Shown: positions 49,879 through 58,527 of the stretch, piece by piece
Layout: each line of letters opens with the position of its first letter
Position numbering within the stretch: position 1 is the stretch's first letter
Assembly (NCBI GenBank): GCA_029213195.1
Contig: JARGNI010000023.1
Location: 28,444 to 92,443, forward strand
Direction of reading: 5' to 3'
DNA length: 64,000 nucleotides
DNA from: Verrucomicrobiales bacterium
GTDB lineage: Bacteria > Verrucomicrobiota > Verrucomicrobiia > Verrucomicrobiales > DEV007
The notes under the pieces: generated by a model
Databases searched by the model: none
What the model was told of the DNA's origin: nothing
What the model saw: only the letters and a program-made list of their open reading frames with translations
Translations under genes and position numbers: made by a program

Positions 49879-52410
49879 ATGCCAATCCTAGCTCCACCCT
49901 CTTCGACCGAAACTCCCGGAAACGATGAGGTTCTCGATGCTTTCCTTTCTCACTGCCTTGATCAGGGACTGGAGCTCTATCCCCACCAGGAAGAGGCAGT
50001 GCTCGAGCTCTTTGGCGGAGCCAATGTCATTCTGAATACCCCGACCGGATCGGGGAAATCGCTCGTCGCGATGGCCTTGCAGTATCGAGCGATCTGCCAG
50101 GGATCGCGGTGCTACTACACCGTGCCGATCAAGGCTCTTGCGAATGAGAAATTTCTCTCGCTTTGCGACACCTTCGGCCCGGAGCAGGTGGGAATGATCA
50201 CGGGGGATGCGACCGTCAATCCCGGAGCTCCCGTGATTTGCTGCACCGCAGAAATTCTCGCCAACCAGGCGCTTCGAGAAGGCGAAGATACCGAGATCGC
50301 AGATGTGGTTATGGATGAATTCCACTACTACTCCGATCCGGAACGAGGAGTCGCCTGGCAACTCCCTTTGCTCCTGCTCTCGCAGACACGTTTTCTCCTG
50401 ATGTCGGCTACCTTGGGGGATACGGCGTTCTTCGAGGAGGAGCTGACTCGCTTGAACGGACTTCCTACCGCATTGGTTTCCTCGCAGGACCGTCCCGTTC
50501 CGCTTGAGTTTGCCTACAGCACGGATTCGCTCGAAGAGAAGGTCGAGGAACTGGTCGAGCAGGATCGAGCACCGATCTATCTTGTGCACTTCACCCAGTT
50601 GGCGTGCGCTCGCTCGGCCCAGAACCTGATGAGTCGGAATTTCTGCTCGAAGGAAGAGAAACAGGTCATCGCGGAAGTCCTGCGGGAAGCGGATTTCCGC
50701 TCTCCGTATGGAAAGGAGATGAAACGCCTGCTTCGTCACGGCCTCGGAATCCACCATGCTGGTCTCCTGCCCAAGTATCGGGTGCTCGTGGAGAAGCTGG
50801 CGCAGCAGGGCCTGCTCAAGGTCATCTGTGGGACCGACACCCTGGGCGTCGGGGTGAATGTTCCGATTCGAACGGTTCTCTTTACCCAGCTTTTCAAGTA
50901 TGGCGGAAAGAAAACCGAGACCCTTTCGGTCCGGGATTTTCAGCAGATCAGCGGTCGAGCCGGTCGTCGCGGATTCGACACGGTCGGCTATGTCGTCGCC
51001 CAGGCTCCCGAGCATGTCGTGGCGAATCTCAAGGCAGAAGAAAAGGCCCAGGAAAAAGGGAAGAAGAAGGTCGTGAAGAAGAAGCCGCCCGAAAAGGGAT
51101 TCGTCAATTGGGACGAGAGCACCTTCCAGCGACTGATCGATTCTCCTCCCGAAAAGCTGACCTCGAGCTTTCAGGTCAATCATGGCTTGCTCGTGAATGT
51201 GATTCAGCGAGATGATATCGATGCCTGCCAGGAGATCCGGGAGCTCATTACCCGGTCCCATGAATCTCCCGTGCAGAAGAAACGTCATCGGAAACGCGCC
51301 TTTTCCCTGTTTCGCGGGCTGGTCGAGGGTGGGATCGTTCGCATCCTGCCGATGACAGACCGGTCGGGACCCCAGAAGCTGAAGCTCGATCATGAGCTCC
51401 CGGAGGATTTTTCTCTTCACCACGCGCTCTCCGTTTATTTGCTCGATACCATTCCAAGATTGGATGTGGAAGACGAACAGTATGGGTTGCAGGTGCTCTC
51501 CCTCGTCGAAGCCATTCTCGAGAATCCGGCAGCGGTCCTTCGCAAGCAGGTCGACAAGGAAAAGACCGCAGCGATGGCGGCGATGAAAGCCGAGGGTGTG
51601 GAATACGATGAGCGGATCGAGCGACTCGATGAGATCGAGCATCCTCAACCGGGGAAGGAATTCATCTACGACACCTACAACGAGTTCGTGACCCGTAATC
51701 CCTGGGCAAAGGAAGCGGGGGTGCGTCCCAAGGCTATCGCTCGCGAGATGGTCGAGAACTGGTATTCCTTCGAGGACTACATCAAGATCTATGGACTGGA
51801 GCGAGGCGAGGCCGTCCTGCTTCGTCACCTCAGTGAGGTTTACAAGATTCTCTCCCAAACCATCCCCGATGCACTCAAGAATGATTCCGTCGACGAGGCT
51901 GAGGTGTTTCTCGAGACGATCGTGAGGAATGTCGATTCCAGTCTCATTGATGAATGGGAGAAGCGCCAGGGAGAGGAAGAGGCACCGACCGAGGAGGAGT
52001 CGGAAGCTCACTCACCTCGTACGGCGACAGTGGCCCGCCAGCATCTGCAAAAGCAGATCAAGGTGGCCGTGTTCGAGTTTCTGCGCGCTTTTTCGCAGGG
52101 GCGGATCGAGGAAGCTCTCCTGTTTTTCGGGGACGCTTCAACTGATCGAGAAGCTGAGCTCCAGGAGCGAGCCAGCGAGTTTCGGGCACGTCATGGGAGC
52201 ATTCGTTTGGATCCCGAGGCCAGAAACGAACGAAATTCGTGGGTCGCGGAGGAAGGGGGAATCCTCTCCTGGGAGCAGCGAGTCCTCGATACCGAAGGCC
52301 TCGATGACTGGCGACTGCGATGCCAGGTCGACCTCGAGACGATGCAGAACGGAGAACCTCTTCGGCTCAAAGACGTCTACGTCGGTCCTGAAGAGGAAAC
52401 TTTCGCCTGA
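49879..52410 (+). CDS. DEAD/DEAH-box helicase of the Ski2-like type with DUF3516-like C-terminus
   Basis: 843 residues, a superfamily 2 RNA helicase. Walker [10 protein letters not shown] with Lys60, motif II DEFH (146-149), motif III MSATLG, and motif [14 protein letters not shown] near 358-369. Between the helicase core and the C-terminal half lies a Lys-rich insertion ([14 protein letters not shown]). The C-terminal half resembles the DUF3516 region of actinobacterial helicases. Probable role is RNA unwinding or degradation in the cytoplasm. Start at ATG 49879 gives the family N-terminus. It ends 34 bases inside the convergent DUF1499 gene. Confidence 0.9.
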   Translation: MPILAPPSSTETPGNDEVLDAFLSHCLDQGLELYPHQEEAVLELFGGANVILNTPTGSGKSLVAMALQYRAICQGSRCYYTVPIKALANEKFLSLCDTFGPEQVGMITGDATVNPGAPVICCTAEILANQALREGEDTEIADVVMDEFHYYSDPERGVAWQLPLLLLSQTRFLLMSATLGDTAFFEEELTRLNGLPTALVSSQDRPVPLEFAYSTDSLEEKVEELVEQDRAPIYLVHFTQLACARSAQNLMSRNFCSKEEKQVIAEVLREADFRSPYGKEMKRLLRHGLGIHHAGLLPKYRVLVEKLAQQGLLKVICGTDTLGVGVNVPIRTVLFTQLFKYGGKKTETLSVRDFQQISGRAGRRGFDTVGYVVAQAPEHVVANLKAEEKAQEKGKKKVVKKKPPEKGFVNWDESTFQRLIDSPPEKLTSSFQVNHGLLVNVIQRDDIDACQEIRELITRSHESPVQKKRHRKRAFSLFRGLVEGGIVRILPMTDRSGPQKLKLDHELPEDFSLHHALSVYLLDTIPRLDVEDEQYGLQVLSLVEAILENPAAVLRKQVDKEKTAAMAAMKAEGVEYDERIERLDEIEHPQPGKEFIYDTYNEFVTRNPWAKEAGVRPKAIAREMVENWYSFEDYIKIYGLERGEAVLLRHLSEVYKILSQTIPDALKNDSVDEAEVFLETIVRNVDSSLIDEWEKRQGEEEAPTEEESEAHSPRTATVARQHLQKQIKVAVFEFLRAFSQGRIEEALLFFGDASTDREAELQERASEFRARHGSIRLDPEARNERNSWVAEEGGILSWEQRVLDTEGLDDWRLRCQVDLETMQNGEPLRLKDVYVGPEEETFA

Positions 52411-52877
52411 GCTTTTTCGAAGCGTTCGCGGATTTCTTCCACTCTTTCCGCATTCGCACCCATATCGGAATGACCTACTCGCGAGCTGGAACGGATGTGA
52501 ATCACCTCGTCACCGGGATCCCAGCGAATCTCGACATCATCGACAAACCCGAAGACCCGACTTTTTGTCTCGGCCCTGAAGTAGTGCTCTTCCTCCACTG
52601 CGGTTTCGGTTCGCGGGGTGGCGAGGATGGCGGCGACCGCGTTTTTCCATGCCGATTCCGGGTTTCCGCTGATCGAGAGAGGTGCGGTCTTTTTATCCGG
52701 ATCGTCGATGAGACTGGAAACAAAGTTCGGCTTCCCCGAGTCATGACTCAGGTCTCTCTCGGCGAGATATTCGGGAACCTCGGTTCTCGATTTCAAACCC
52801 AGGATACCCAGTCCGGTGAAAGCCGCTAGGACCAGGAGACCCACAGCGAGGGTGAGCAGGAGGGAGGGATTGGTCAT
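52377..52877 (-). CDS. DUF1499 family protein with N-terminal membrane anchor
   Basis: 166 residues. One membrane helix (about 5-25) is followed by a small domain that begins [11 protein letters not shown] but with Lys in place of Cys ([15 protein letters not shown]) and continues [25 protein letters not shown] and [25 protein letters not shown], the conserved DUF1499 core. Function unknown. Its 3' end overlaps the helicase gene on the other strand by 34 bases, and its start faces that of the TM2 gene 66 bases away. Confidence 0.85.
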   Translation of the reverse strand: MTNPSLLLTLAVGLLVLAAFTGLGILGLKSRTEVPEYLAERDLSHDSGKPNFVSSLIDDPDKKTAPLSISGNPESAWKNAVAAILATPRTETAVEEEHYFRAETKSRVFGFVDDVEIRWDPGDEVIHIRSSSRVGHSDMGANAERVEEIRERFEKAQAKVSSSGPT

Positions 52878-52943
52878 GGGGTTCGAAAAATGTTCCGGAT
52901 TTGTAATTGGTATTGCCGAGGATCGGCTCCAGTATGATTACAA

Positions 52944-53381
52944 ATGGAATCTACACATAGCAAAACGATCGGATACGTTCTCTGGATCTTCGGATTTACG
53001 GGATCGCATCGATTTTATTACGGAAAACCGATTACCGGAACGCTCTGGCTCTGCACGGGCGGGCTTTTTCTCGTCGGGTGGATTGTCGACCTCTTCCTCA
53101 TTCCCGGGATGGATAAAAAAGCCGACCTCCGCTACAAGGAAGGTCCGATCGACTACTCCGTCGCCTGGATTCTCCAGACCTTTGTTGGGTATCTCGGGAT
53201 CCACCGCATGTATATGGGGAAATGGCTGACCGGTATCCTCTATCTCCTGACGGGTGGTCTCTTCGTCATCGGATGGGTCTATGACTTCTGTACTTTGAAT
53301 ACCCAGATCAGCGAGCGAAATGCTGCCGCGGGGGGGAAGCCGACTCCTTCGAGTTCTTCCGATCGCCTCATCGAGGGATAG
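52944..53381 (+). CDS. Protein with two TM2 domains
   Basis: 145 residues. The TM2 motif occurs twice: residues about 7-56 (FGFTGSHRFYYGKPITGTLW, GWIVDLF) and 75-120 (VGYLGIHRMYMGKWLTGILY, GWVYDF). Each has two membrane helices with the Gly-x-His-Arg-Phe/Met-Tyr turn and a final Asp. The duplication within one chain is less common than single TM2 proteins. TM2 proteins are often fused to other domains; no role is known. A strong hairpin follows 35 bases after its stop. Confidence 0.88.
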   Translation: MESTHSKTIGYVLWIFGFTGSHRFYYGKPITGTLWLCTGGLFLVGWIVDLFLIPGMDKKADLRYKEGPIDYSVAWILQTFVGYLGIHRMYMGKWLTGILYLLTGGLFVIGWVYDFCTLNTQISERNAAAGGKPTPSSSSDRLIEG

Positions 53382-53416
53382 TACGAAGCGGCTTTGACGA
53401 GCCTGTTCCGCGTTCC

Positions 53417-53449
53417 GGGGAAAGAGAAACTCAATTTTTCTCTTTCCCC
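53417..53449 (+). terminator. Strong hairpin after the TM2 gene
   Basis: GGGGAAAGAGAAA and TTTCTCTTTCCCC form a perfect 13-bp stem around a seven-base loop, 35 bases after the TM2 stop and 43 before the next start. T bases are in the stem rather than behind it, so it may act as a terminator in either direction or as a processing site. Confidence 0.6.
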
Positions 53450-53492
53450 CCGTGCTTTCTCGGGCGAAGAAATCGAATCAATCATTTCGAGT

Positions 53493-53882
53493 ATGGGCAA
53501 GAGTTTTGAATTGGAAGGCACCGTCAAGGTGATCAGTGAAGTGCAAACCTTCGCGAGTGGATTCTCGAAGCGGGAATTCGTCGTCGAGGTGGAAGACGGA
53601 AAGTATCCGCAGTCGATCAAGTTCGAGTGCGTGAAAGAAAAGACCTCTCTCACCGACGGCCTTTCTGAAGGCGATCCGGTCAAAGTCACCTTCGATATCC
53701 GCGGAAACGAATACAACGGCCGCTACTACGTCAATCTCAACGCCTGGAAAGTCGAGAGAGCGGGTGGTGGTGGAGCTGCCCCCGATGCGGGTGGATTCGA
53801 AGACGCGAGTGCGCCGCCCTCCCATCTCTCGGAGCCTCCGGGTGGTCACGGACAGGAGTCCGACGACGACATCCCATTCTAG
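53493..53882 (+). CDS. DUF3127 family protein with SSB-like acidic tail
   Basis: 129 residues. The N-terminal OB-like domain (GKSFELEGTVKVISEVQTF, SKREFVVEVEDGKYPQ, VKVTFDIRGNEYNGRYYVNL) belongs to DUF3127, whose members are predicted nucleic-acid binders found in Bacteroidota and relatives. After a Gly/Ala/Pro linker the chain ends DDDIPF, the peptide that in bacterial SSB recruits repair proteins. This suggests a single-strand DNA-binding role with partners shared with SSB. Start chosen at ATG 53493, which gives the domain start; the frame is open to 53394 but crosses the hairpin. Confidence 0.88.
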   Translation: MGKSFELEGTVKVISEVQTFASGFSKREFVVEVEDGKYPQSIKFECVKEKTSLTDGLSEGDPVKVTFDIRGNEYNGRYYVNLNAWKVERAGGGGAAPDAGGFEDASAPPSHLSEPPGGHGQESDDDIPF

Positions 53883-53920
53883 GCTTCCAAAGTCTCGGCA
53901 GGAACCGAGTTATTGGAAGC
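53883..53920 (+). terminator. Hairpin directly after the DUF3127 gene
   Basis: GCTTCCAA and TTGGAAGC form an 8-bp outer stem beginning one base after the stop, with a second stem CTCGG/CCGAG inside. No T-run follows. Likely a terminator or 3' stabiliser; the remaining 190 bases to the next start hold no other clear feature. Confidence 0.5.
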
Positions 53921-54112
53921 AGTTGCGTCTTGGCTCTCCGCTGATTGGGGTGATGGGGAAAGACCGCAAAATGCTTGCTCATCGTCCTGTCTGAACTAGG
54001 ATGAGCCCCCTTCTGCTCCCCGAATGGAACGCTTGTCCCGGTCTTAACGTATCTCAGACCAGGCCCGAGGGAGACTGGGAAGGAAAACACAAAACGACCG
54101 AAATCAATCCGT

Positions 54113-55468
54113 ATGGAACAAGGATCTTCTGACAGAAACCAGGGAAACCGAGGCCGCTCCTCGTCCCAGAATCGCAATCGTAGTGGAAATCGCAACCGGA
54201 GTGGCGGCTCGCGCTCGGGCGGCAATCGCAGCGGGGGTGGTGATGCCAACCGTGGCCAGCGAAATCGCGATCGGAAACCCGCCCCCAAGCCAACAGGTTT
54301 TCAGAAATTCATCAAGGCGATCACGTTTGGCCTGGTCGATCCCTTCGAGGCGGAGCAGCAGAAAAAGCGTGCCGCTCGCAAGAGTGCCCGGAAGAAGCCT
54401 CTTTCCGTCGAGCCTACCGGACCCCGACTCTACGTGGGGAACCTGGATTTTGGGGTCACGGAAGAAGAGTTGGAGAAGACCTTCGGCAAGATCGGAACCG
54501 TCAAGGAGGCTCTCGTCGTCAAGCAAGGCCGGACGGGTCGCTCCAAAGGTTTTGGCTTCGTCGAGATGAGCAGTCTCGAAGAAGCCAAGGAAGCCGTTCG
54601 CAAACTGAACGACACGGATCTGAACGGACGTTCCATGCTCGTCACGGGCGCCAAGTCCGAGAAGCCCGAGAGGAAGGAGGGCGGAGAATGGAAGCCGTCC
54701 GGAGAGCGCAAAGGGCCTCGCAGGGAGGGCGGAGAAGATTCTGGCAGCTCGCGAGAACGTCGGGAATCCAGACCCCGTGGTGAGCGGAGTGAGAGAGGTC
54801 GTCGACCTTCCCGAGAGCGTTCGGGCGAAAAGGAGTCGAGAACGGTCAAACCCCGCGAGGTCGCGGTGGTCGAGAGTGCTTTTGTCACCGTTTCAAATCT
54901 GAACACGGAAGCTACCGAGGAAGACATCCATGATCTCTTCGATGGCATCGGTGTCATTCAGCAGCGTGGGGATGAGATCTCTGAGAAAGGTTCCCTCGTC
55001 TTTGAACTGGCGAGCCAGGAAGAGGCTCAGAAAGCCGTCTCGCTTCTCGATGGAAAGTCTTTCATGGGCGCTTCCATCAAGGTAGGCGAGACGCCCGAGT
55101 CGGATCGTTCCGGTCTCCGCGCTCCTGCGGCTTTCGAGCCGGCGGTTGTGGCCAATCCCGTTTCTACCCCGGCAGAGCCCGCGGCCGAGGAATCTCCGGC
55201 AGAACCTGCTTCCGATGAGAGCGCTCCTGCTGAAGCCGAATCGAGCGAAGGGGCTACGTCGGAGTCGCCTGCGGCAGAAGAGGCTGCGGGCGATAGCTCT
55301 GAGCCATCCGTGGACGCAGCTCCGACTCCGGAAGATGTGCCTGATGTGGCGGAAGCCCCTGTCGAAGAAAAGTTGGATTCCGCTACGGAGACAGACTCCG
55401 ATTCAGAAAACCCAGCCGAAGACTCGGCGGAATCCGAGGAGACTGGGGAACCAAAAACGGAGTCCTAG
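54113..55468 (+). CDS. RNA-binding protein with two RRM domains
   Basis: 451 residues in blocks. Residues 1-60 are Arg/Gly/Ser/Asn-rich; 61-100 basic. RRM1 is about 104-180 with RNP2 LYVGNL and RNP1 KGFGFVEM. An Arg/Glu/Ser-rich linker (185-250) leads to RRM2, about 254-325, whose RNP1 SLVFEL lacks the usual aromatics and may not bind RNA. The last 120 residues are Glu/Ala/Pro/Ser-rich and acidic. Bacterial RRM proteins are usually about 80-150 residues with a single domain, so this is long. It may act as a post-transcriptional regulator or form condensates through its RGG-like and acidic ends; that is inference. Confidence 0.87.
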   Translation: MEQGSSDRNQGNRGRSSSQNRNRSGNRNRSGGSRSGGNRSGGGDANRGQRNRDRKPAPKPTGFQKFIKAITFGLVDPFEAEQQKKRAARKSARKKPLSVEPTGPRLYVGNLDFGVTEEELEKTFGKIGTVKEALVVKQGRTGRSKGFGFVEMSSLEEAKEAVRKLNDTDLNGRSMLVTGAKSEKPERKEGGEWKPSGERKGPRREGGEDSGSSRERRESRPRGERSERGRRPSRERSGEKESRTVKPREVAVVESAFVTVSNLNTEATEEDIHDLFDGIGVIQQRGDEISEKGSLVFELASQEEAQKAVSLLDGKSFMGASIKVGETPESDRSGLRAPAAFEPAVVANPVSTPAEPAAEESPAEPASDESAPAEAESSEGATSESPAAEEAAGDSSEPSVDAAPTPEDVPDVAEAPVEEKLDSATETDSDSENPAEDSAESEETGEPKTES

Positions 55469-55512
55469 TCGATCGGGCTTCCCGCTCGAGGCTCCAAAAC
55501 GAGAATTCCAGG

Positions 55513-56949
55513 TTACGGTTTCTCGTTTTTCAGCTCACCCAGCATTTCGAGAAGCTCTTTCGTCAGAATGACGGAAGAGTCTTCGGCGACTTTGCAGGTT
55601 CCGAGCCAGGTCTCATAGCCCCCCAGTTCGTGCTGGTGAGGTGGGGGCAGGTAGCCGAATCCTCCGTTGGCCATCGAGATGAGGAGGGTCCGCGGGAAGG
55701 GACTTTTCTTTTTCAGATCGAGGCCGATCTCGACGAGAACTTCGAAGGGGAGCCCGACAATGGCCTGGTCCCCGATTCGAATGGCTTGAATTGCGACCTC
55801 CGTCGTCTCGGGACGCTTTGCGAGGGCGAGAATACGCAGGGCGTAGTGCGAGGCGAGACGAGGTTGGGCCTTGAGTTCTTCGGCCGTCATGTCGAGTAGC
55901 TTCCCGGCCTGCTCAACCTGCTCTGCTGTCGGCTTTCGAGTTTGGAGCACGATTCTCCGCTCCCGGGTCGCGATGGGCAGATCCGTCTTATATTCGAGAT
56001 CTCGGGTCGCACGCCAGGCGGCATCGGAGACTTTCGTGGCGACCTGGCGAATCTGCTCGAAGGGAGCCCGAGGGGGGCGATTTCCAGCAAAATCGATGTT
56101 GTTGATGTCCCCACTGGCGCCATTGGAAAGCATGGCGACAAAGGTCTCGGAAGGGTTGCGACCTGCGAACTTCGTGGTGGCGAGGCGGGCAAATTCGCCA
56201 AAGTAGTCTGCGGAGACCTGGCGTCCCGGGACTGCTCCGACATAGTGAAGCGCGTAGTTGGCAAAGAGTCCGAGTGGGCGGTTCCTCGAGTCGACGACGG
56301 CGATGACAGCCACCTCGGGATCGGTCGGACCGGCCGGCTTCAGGATGAGATTGCGGGGAGGATTCATCTTCACCTTGTCATACCCTCCAAACGGATTGGG
56401 AGGCATGCTTCCCTCTTTCAGATACCATCGACGGTTGAAAACTTCGGACGGTTCTTCATCCGACCCGAATCCAATCTTCGCGGGGGCAAGAGCGCCGATC
56501 GCTTTTTCCATCGATTCCACGACGCCATCGAAAAATCGTTTCCGGTAGGCCACTTCTGCGGGTTGATCGCTGCTTCCCGAAGACGAGGGAGCGGAGTGGG
56601 TGTGAGTGCCCGAAATCAACATCTCGGTCGGATCCCATCCCGTTCGATCGGCGACCTCCGCCTTGATCTCGTCGAGAAGGTCCTGGGGCATGTAGAGATT
56701 GTCGACGACGGTCAGAATGGCCCTACCCTCCCCATTTTGGATGGCAAACGAGCGCGAGCGCAGGGGATCGTGGGCCGACTCGGTAGGTTTGGGATTGAAA
56801 GAACCACGCAGGGTTACAGGCCACTCCTGGGGAGTGATGTCGACCTGCGAGAACCCCGCTTCGAACTGGGCCCGGGAAATGGACGGGAGAAACGCGGGGA
56901 AGACCAAGAGAAGCAGTGCGAGGGCGCTGCTGAGAGCGGAACATTTCAT
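55513..56949 (-). CDS. Secreted neutral/alkaline ceramidase-like hydrolase
   Basis: 478 residues with signal peptide (about 1-26). It matches the N-terminal catalytic domain of the neutral/alkaline non-lysosomal ceramidase family: FSQVDITP near residue 32, SGTHTHSAPSSSG with the His-x-His metal pair near 112-115, ANYALHYVGAVPG near 234, and NGASGDINN near 277. Characterised members cut ceramide, but many environmental relatives are short and of unknown substrate, and the C-terminal Ig-like domain is absent here. Start at ATG 56949 for the signal peptide. Confidence 0.88.
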   Translation of the reverse strand: MKCSALSSALALLLLVFPAFLPSISRAQFEAGFSQVDITPQEWPVTLRGSFNPKPTESAHDPLRSRSFAIQNGEGRAILTVVDNLYMPQDLLDEIKAEVADRTGWDPTEMLISGTHTHSAPSSSGSSDQPAEVAYRKRFFDGVVESMEKAIGALAPAKIGFGSDEEPSEVFNRRWYLKEGSMPPNPFGGYDKVKMNPPRNLILKPAGPTDPEVAVIAVVDSRNRPLGLFANYALHYVGAVPGRQVSADYFGEFARLATTKFAGRNPSETFVAMLSNGASGDINNIDFAGNRPPRAPFEQIRQVATKVSDAAWRATRDLEYKTDLPIATRERRIVLQTRKPTAEQVEQAGKLLDMTAEELKAQPRLASHYALRILALAKRPETTEVAIQAIRIGDQAIVGLPFEVLVEIGLDLKKKSPFPRTLLISMANGGFGYLPPPHQHELGGYETWLGTCKVAEDSSVILTKELLEMLGELKNEKP

Positions 56950-57066
56950 CCTCCCAGTGTGGGCGAAGACCAGAGACGCCGTAAAGCGCATTCCGGGTCC
57001 TGATGGCGTCCCGCGGGAAGATCTTTCCGATTGCGGGTCTCTCCCGAAGGCGGAACGGCTGCTTTC

Positions 57067-58434
57067 CTACTCGGAAGTTTCGACGTTGGGCTTCGTGTCC
57101 TTGGAAATCGTGAGACCGATCAGGAGCATCAGGCCGAAGAGGGCGAAGGCAAAGAACGGCGGAGTCCAGGACAGGGTCTGCCGGAAGATCAGGACACTGA
57201 TCCCAAAGAAGAGGAGGAAGGAAATCCCCCAGACCGGAACAATCTTCGACTTGGGAAATCGGAAGAGAAACGCTGCGATGGCCCCGATCGCGAGAATGGC
57301 GAACCATCTCATCCACATGGGCCACCACTCGATGAAACGCCCGCTCTGAATCGTCGCCATGGTGCGTGCGAGGACAGAGGTTTCGGAAACCATCGCACCG
57401 ACCTCGCTCTCGATCCGGCGATCGCCCGTGCGATCAAATCCGACAACGACGAGATTCTCGCTCAGCGAATCAAACTTTCCTTCGAAGCTCGCGAGAATTC
57501 GTTGAGCGACCTCGTCTTCCTTTTCTCCTGTGTAGGCCAGCTCGTCGACCGTGAGAGAGGTGAAATGCTCGATCTTCTTCATTTCTCCATCTTCCTGGGG
57601 CGAAAGGGAGGACATACCGCGGCGGACGCCCGCCTTCTGAGGAAGGACAAAGGTGCCATCGGAGAGGACAGGTACGGTTCGGAATTCTCCGAGACGGATC
57701 ACAGGAGGGTTTGAGTCGAGGTCGAGAACGATTTCGTTGAGAGGAATCCCGGCATGGAGCGCGACCGAGGCAAGCACGACCGAGGGGACGACCTTTCCGC
57801 GATGAGAAGCGACCAGTGGAACTCGGATAACGCCGTCTTCGTAGAGTCCTCGGGCCGACTCGATCGATTTGAAGGCCGGGTCCGCGTTGGCGAGGATCTG
57901 GGGATCCGGATGTCGAACGGTCCGGGTGAAACGGAGAAGATCTTCAGGGGACCCTTCAAGCTTGATCTCCGGGAAGGCGAGCGGCTTGGAGTCTGTCGCC
58001 TGCTCTCCGTCGTTGGAGACATTTGCCGCTGTGACGAGGCGGGGAAGCTGCATCGCAGCGTCCTTGAGGGGAACGATATCGGTCTGATTGAGAACCAGCT
58101 TTTCGTCGAAGGTGGGAGTCGGGAGGAAGGTGACCGCCTTGGGATTCATCTTGGCGATGAACCCGAGGATGGTGGCAAAATCGAGACGGGAGAGCTTGCC
58201 GTCGGGAGAGGCCGGACTGTCGGCCCCGATGCTGAGAGGCTCGTAGTCGTCATTGATTCGCACGATGGTGACCGCTGGATCGTCGATCTTGTCGCCTGCG
58301 TTGCCGACACAGAATTCGAGCCAGAATTGATTGAGCGATTGGATCGGGGCCAGTTTCCTGGCGCGAAGGTTCCATTCGGCGAGGATCACGAGGACGAGTC
58401 CGAAGACGACGAAGGTGAGGAAGCGTTGGCGCAT
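57067..58434 (-). CDS. CHASE2-like sensor-type membrane protein without output domain
   Basis: 455 residues. One helix near the N-terminus (about 8-24), a large outside domain (about 30-370) and three helices at the C-terminus, ending in a short tail TISKDTKPNVETSE. The outside domain with VTIVRINDDY, FATILGFIAKMNPKAVTF, RVPLVASHRGKVVPSVVLASVA and LVVVGFDRTGDRRIESEVGAMVSET fits CHASE2. CHASE2 proteins normally carry a kinase, cyclase or phosphatase behind the helices; here nothing follows. It may work with a partner protein or serve another role. Start at ATG 58434. Confidence 0.75.
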   Translation of the reverse strand: MRQRFLTFVVFGLVLVILAEWNLRARKLAPIQSLNQFWLEFCVGNAGDKIDDPAVTIVRINDDYEPLSIGADSPASPDGKLSRLDFATILGFIAKMNPKAVTFLPTPTFDEKLVLNQTDIVPLKDAAMQLPRLVTAANVSNDGEQATDSKPLAFPEIKLEGSPEDLLRFTRTVRHPDPQILANADPAFKSIESARGLYEDGVIRVPLVASHRGKVVPSVVLASVALHAGIPLNEIVLDLDSNPPVIRLGEFRTVPVLSDGTFVLPQKAGVRRGMSSLSPQEDGEMKKIEHFTSLTVDELAYTGEKEDEVAQRILASFEGKFDSLSENLVVVGFDRTGDRRIESEVGAMVSETSVLARTMATIQSGRFIEWWPMWMRWFAILAIGAIAAFLFRFPKSKIVPVWGISFLLFFGISVLIFRQTLSWTPPFFAFALFGLMLLIGLTISKDTKPNVETSE

Positions 58435-58489
58435 CAGCTTGGGGCGGGGGTTCCAGGAGCAAATCGAGTCAGGTTCTTCTCTCGGCCGG

Positions 58490-58511
58490 CGTAGCAATCA
58501 ATGGTGCTACG
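58490..58511 (-). terminator. Small hairpin after glgE
   Basis: CGTAGCA and TGCTACG pair around eight bases, 16 bases downstream of the glgE stop on the minus strand. There is no T-run, so it is only a candidate. Confidence 0.35.
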
Positions 58512-58527
58512 AAGCTCGAGAGAAGGA

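Noticed and set aside
49888..52011. A 707-codon open frame antisense to the helicase gene
   Set aside because: All helicase motifs lie on the plus strand; the antisense frame is a codon-phase artefact.
54113..54290. The Arg/Gly/Ser-rich start of the RRM gene seen as a DNA repeat
   Set aside because: The repetition comes from codon use in a low-complexity protein segment; no regular unit or spacer is present.
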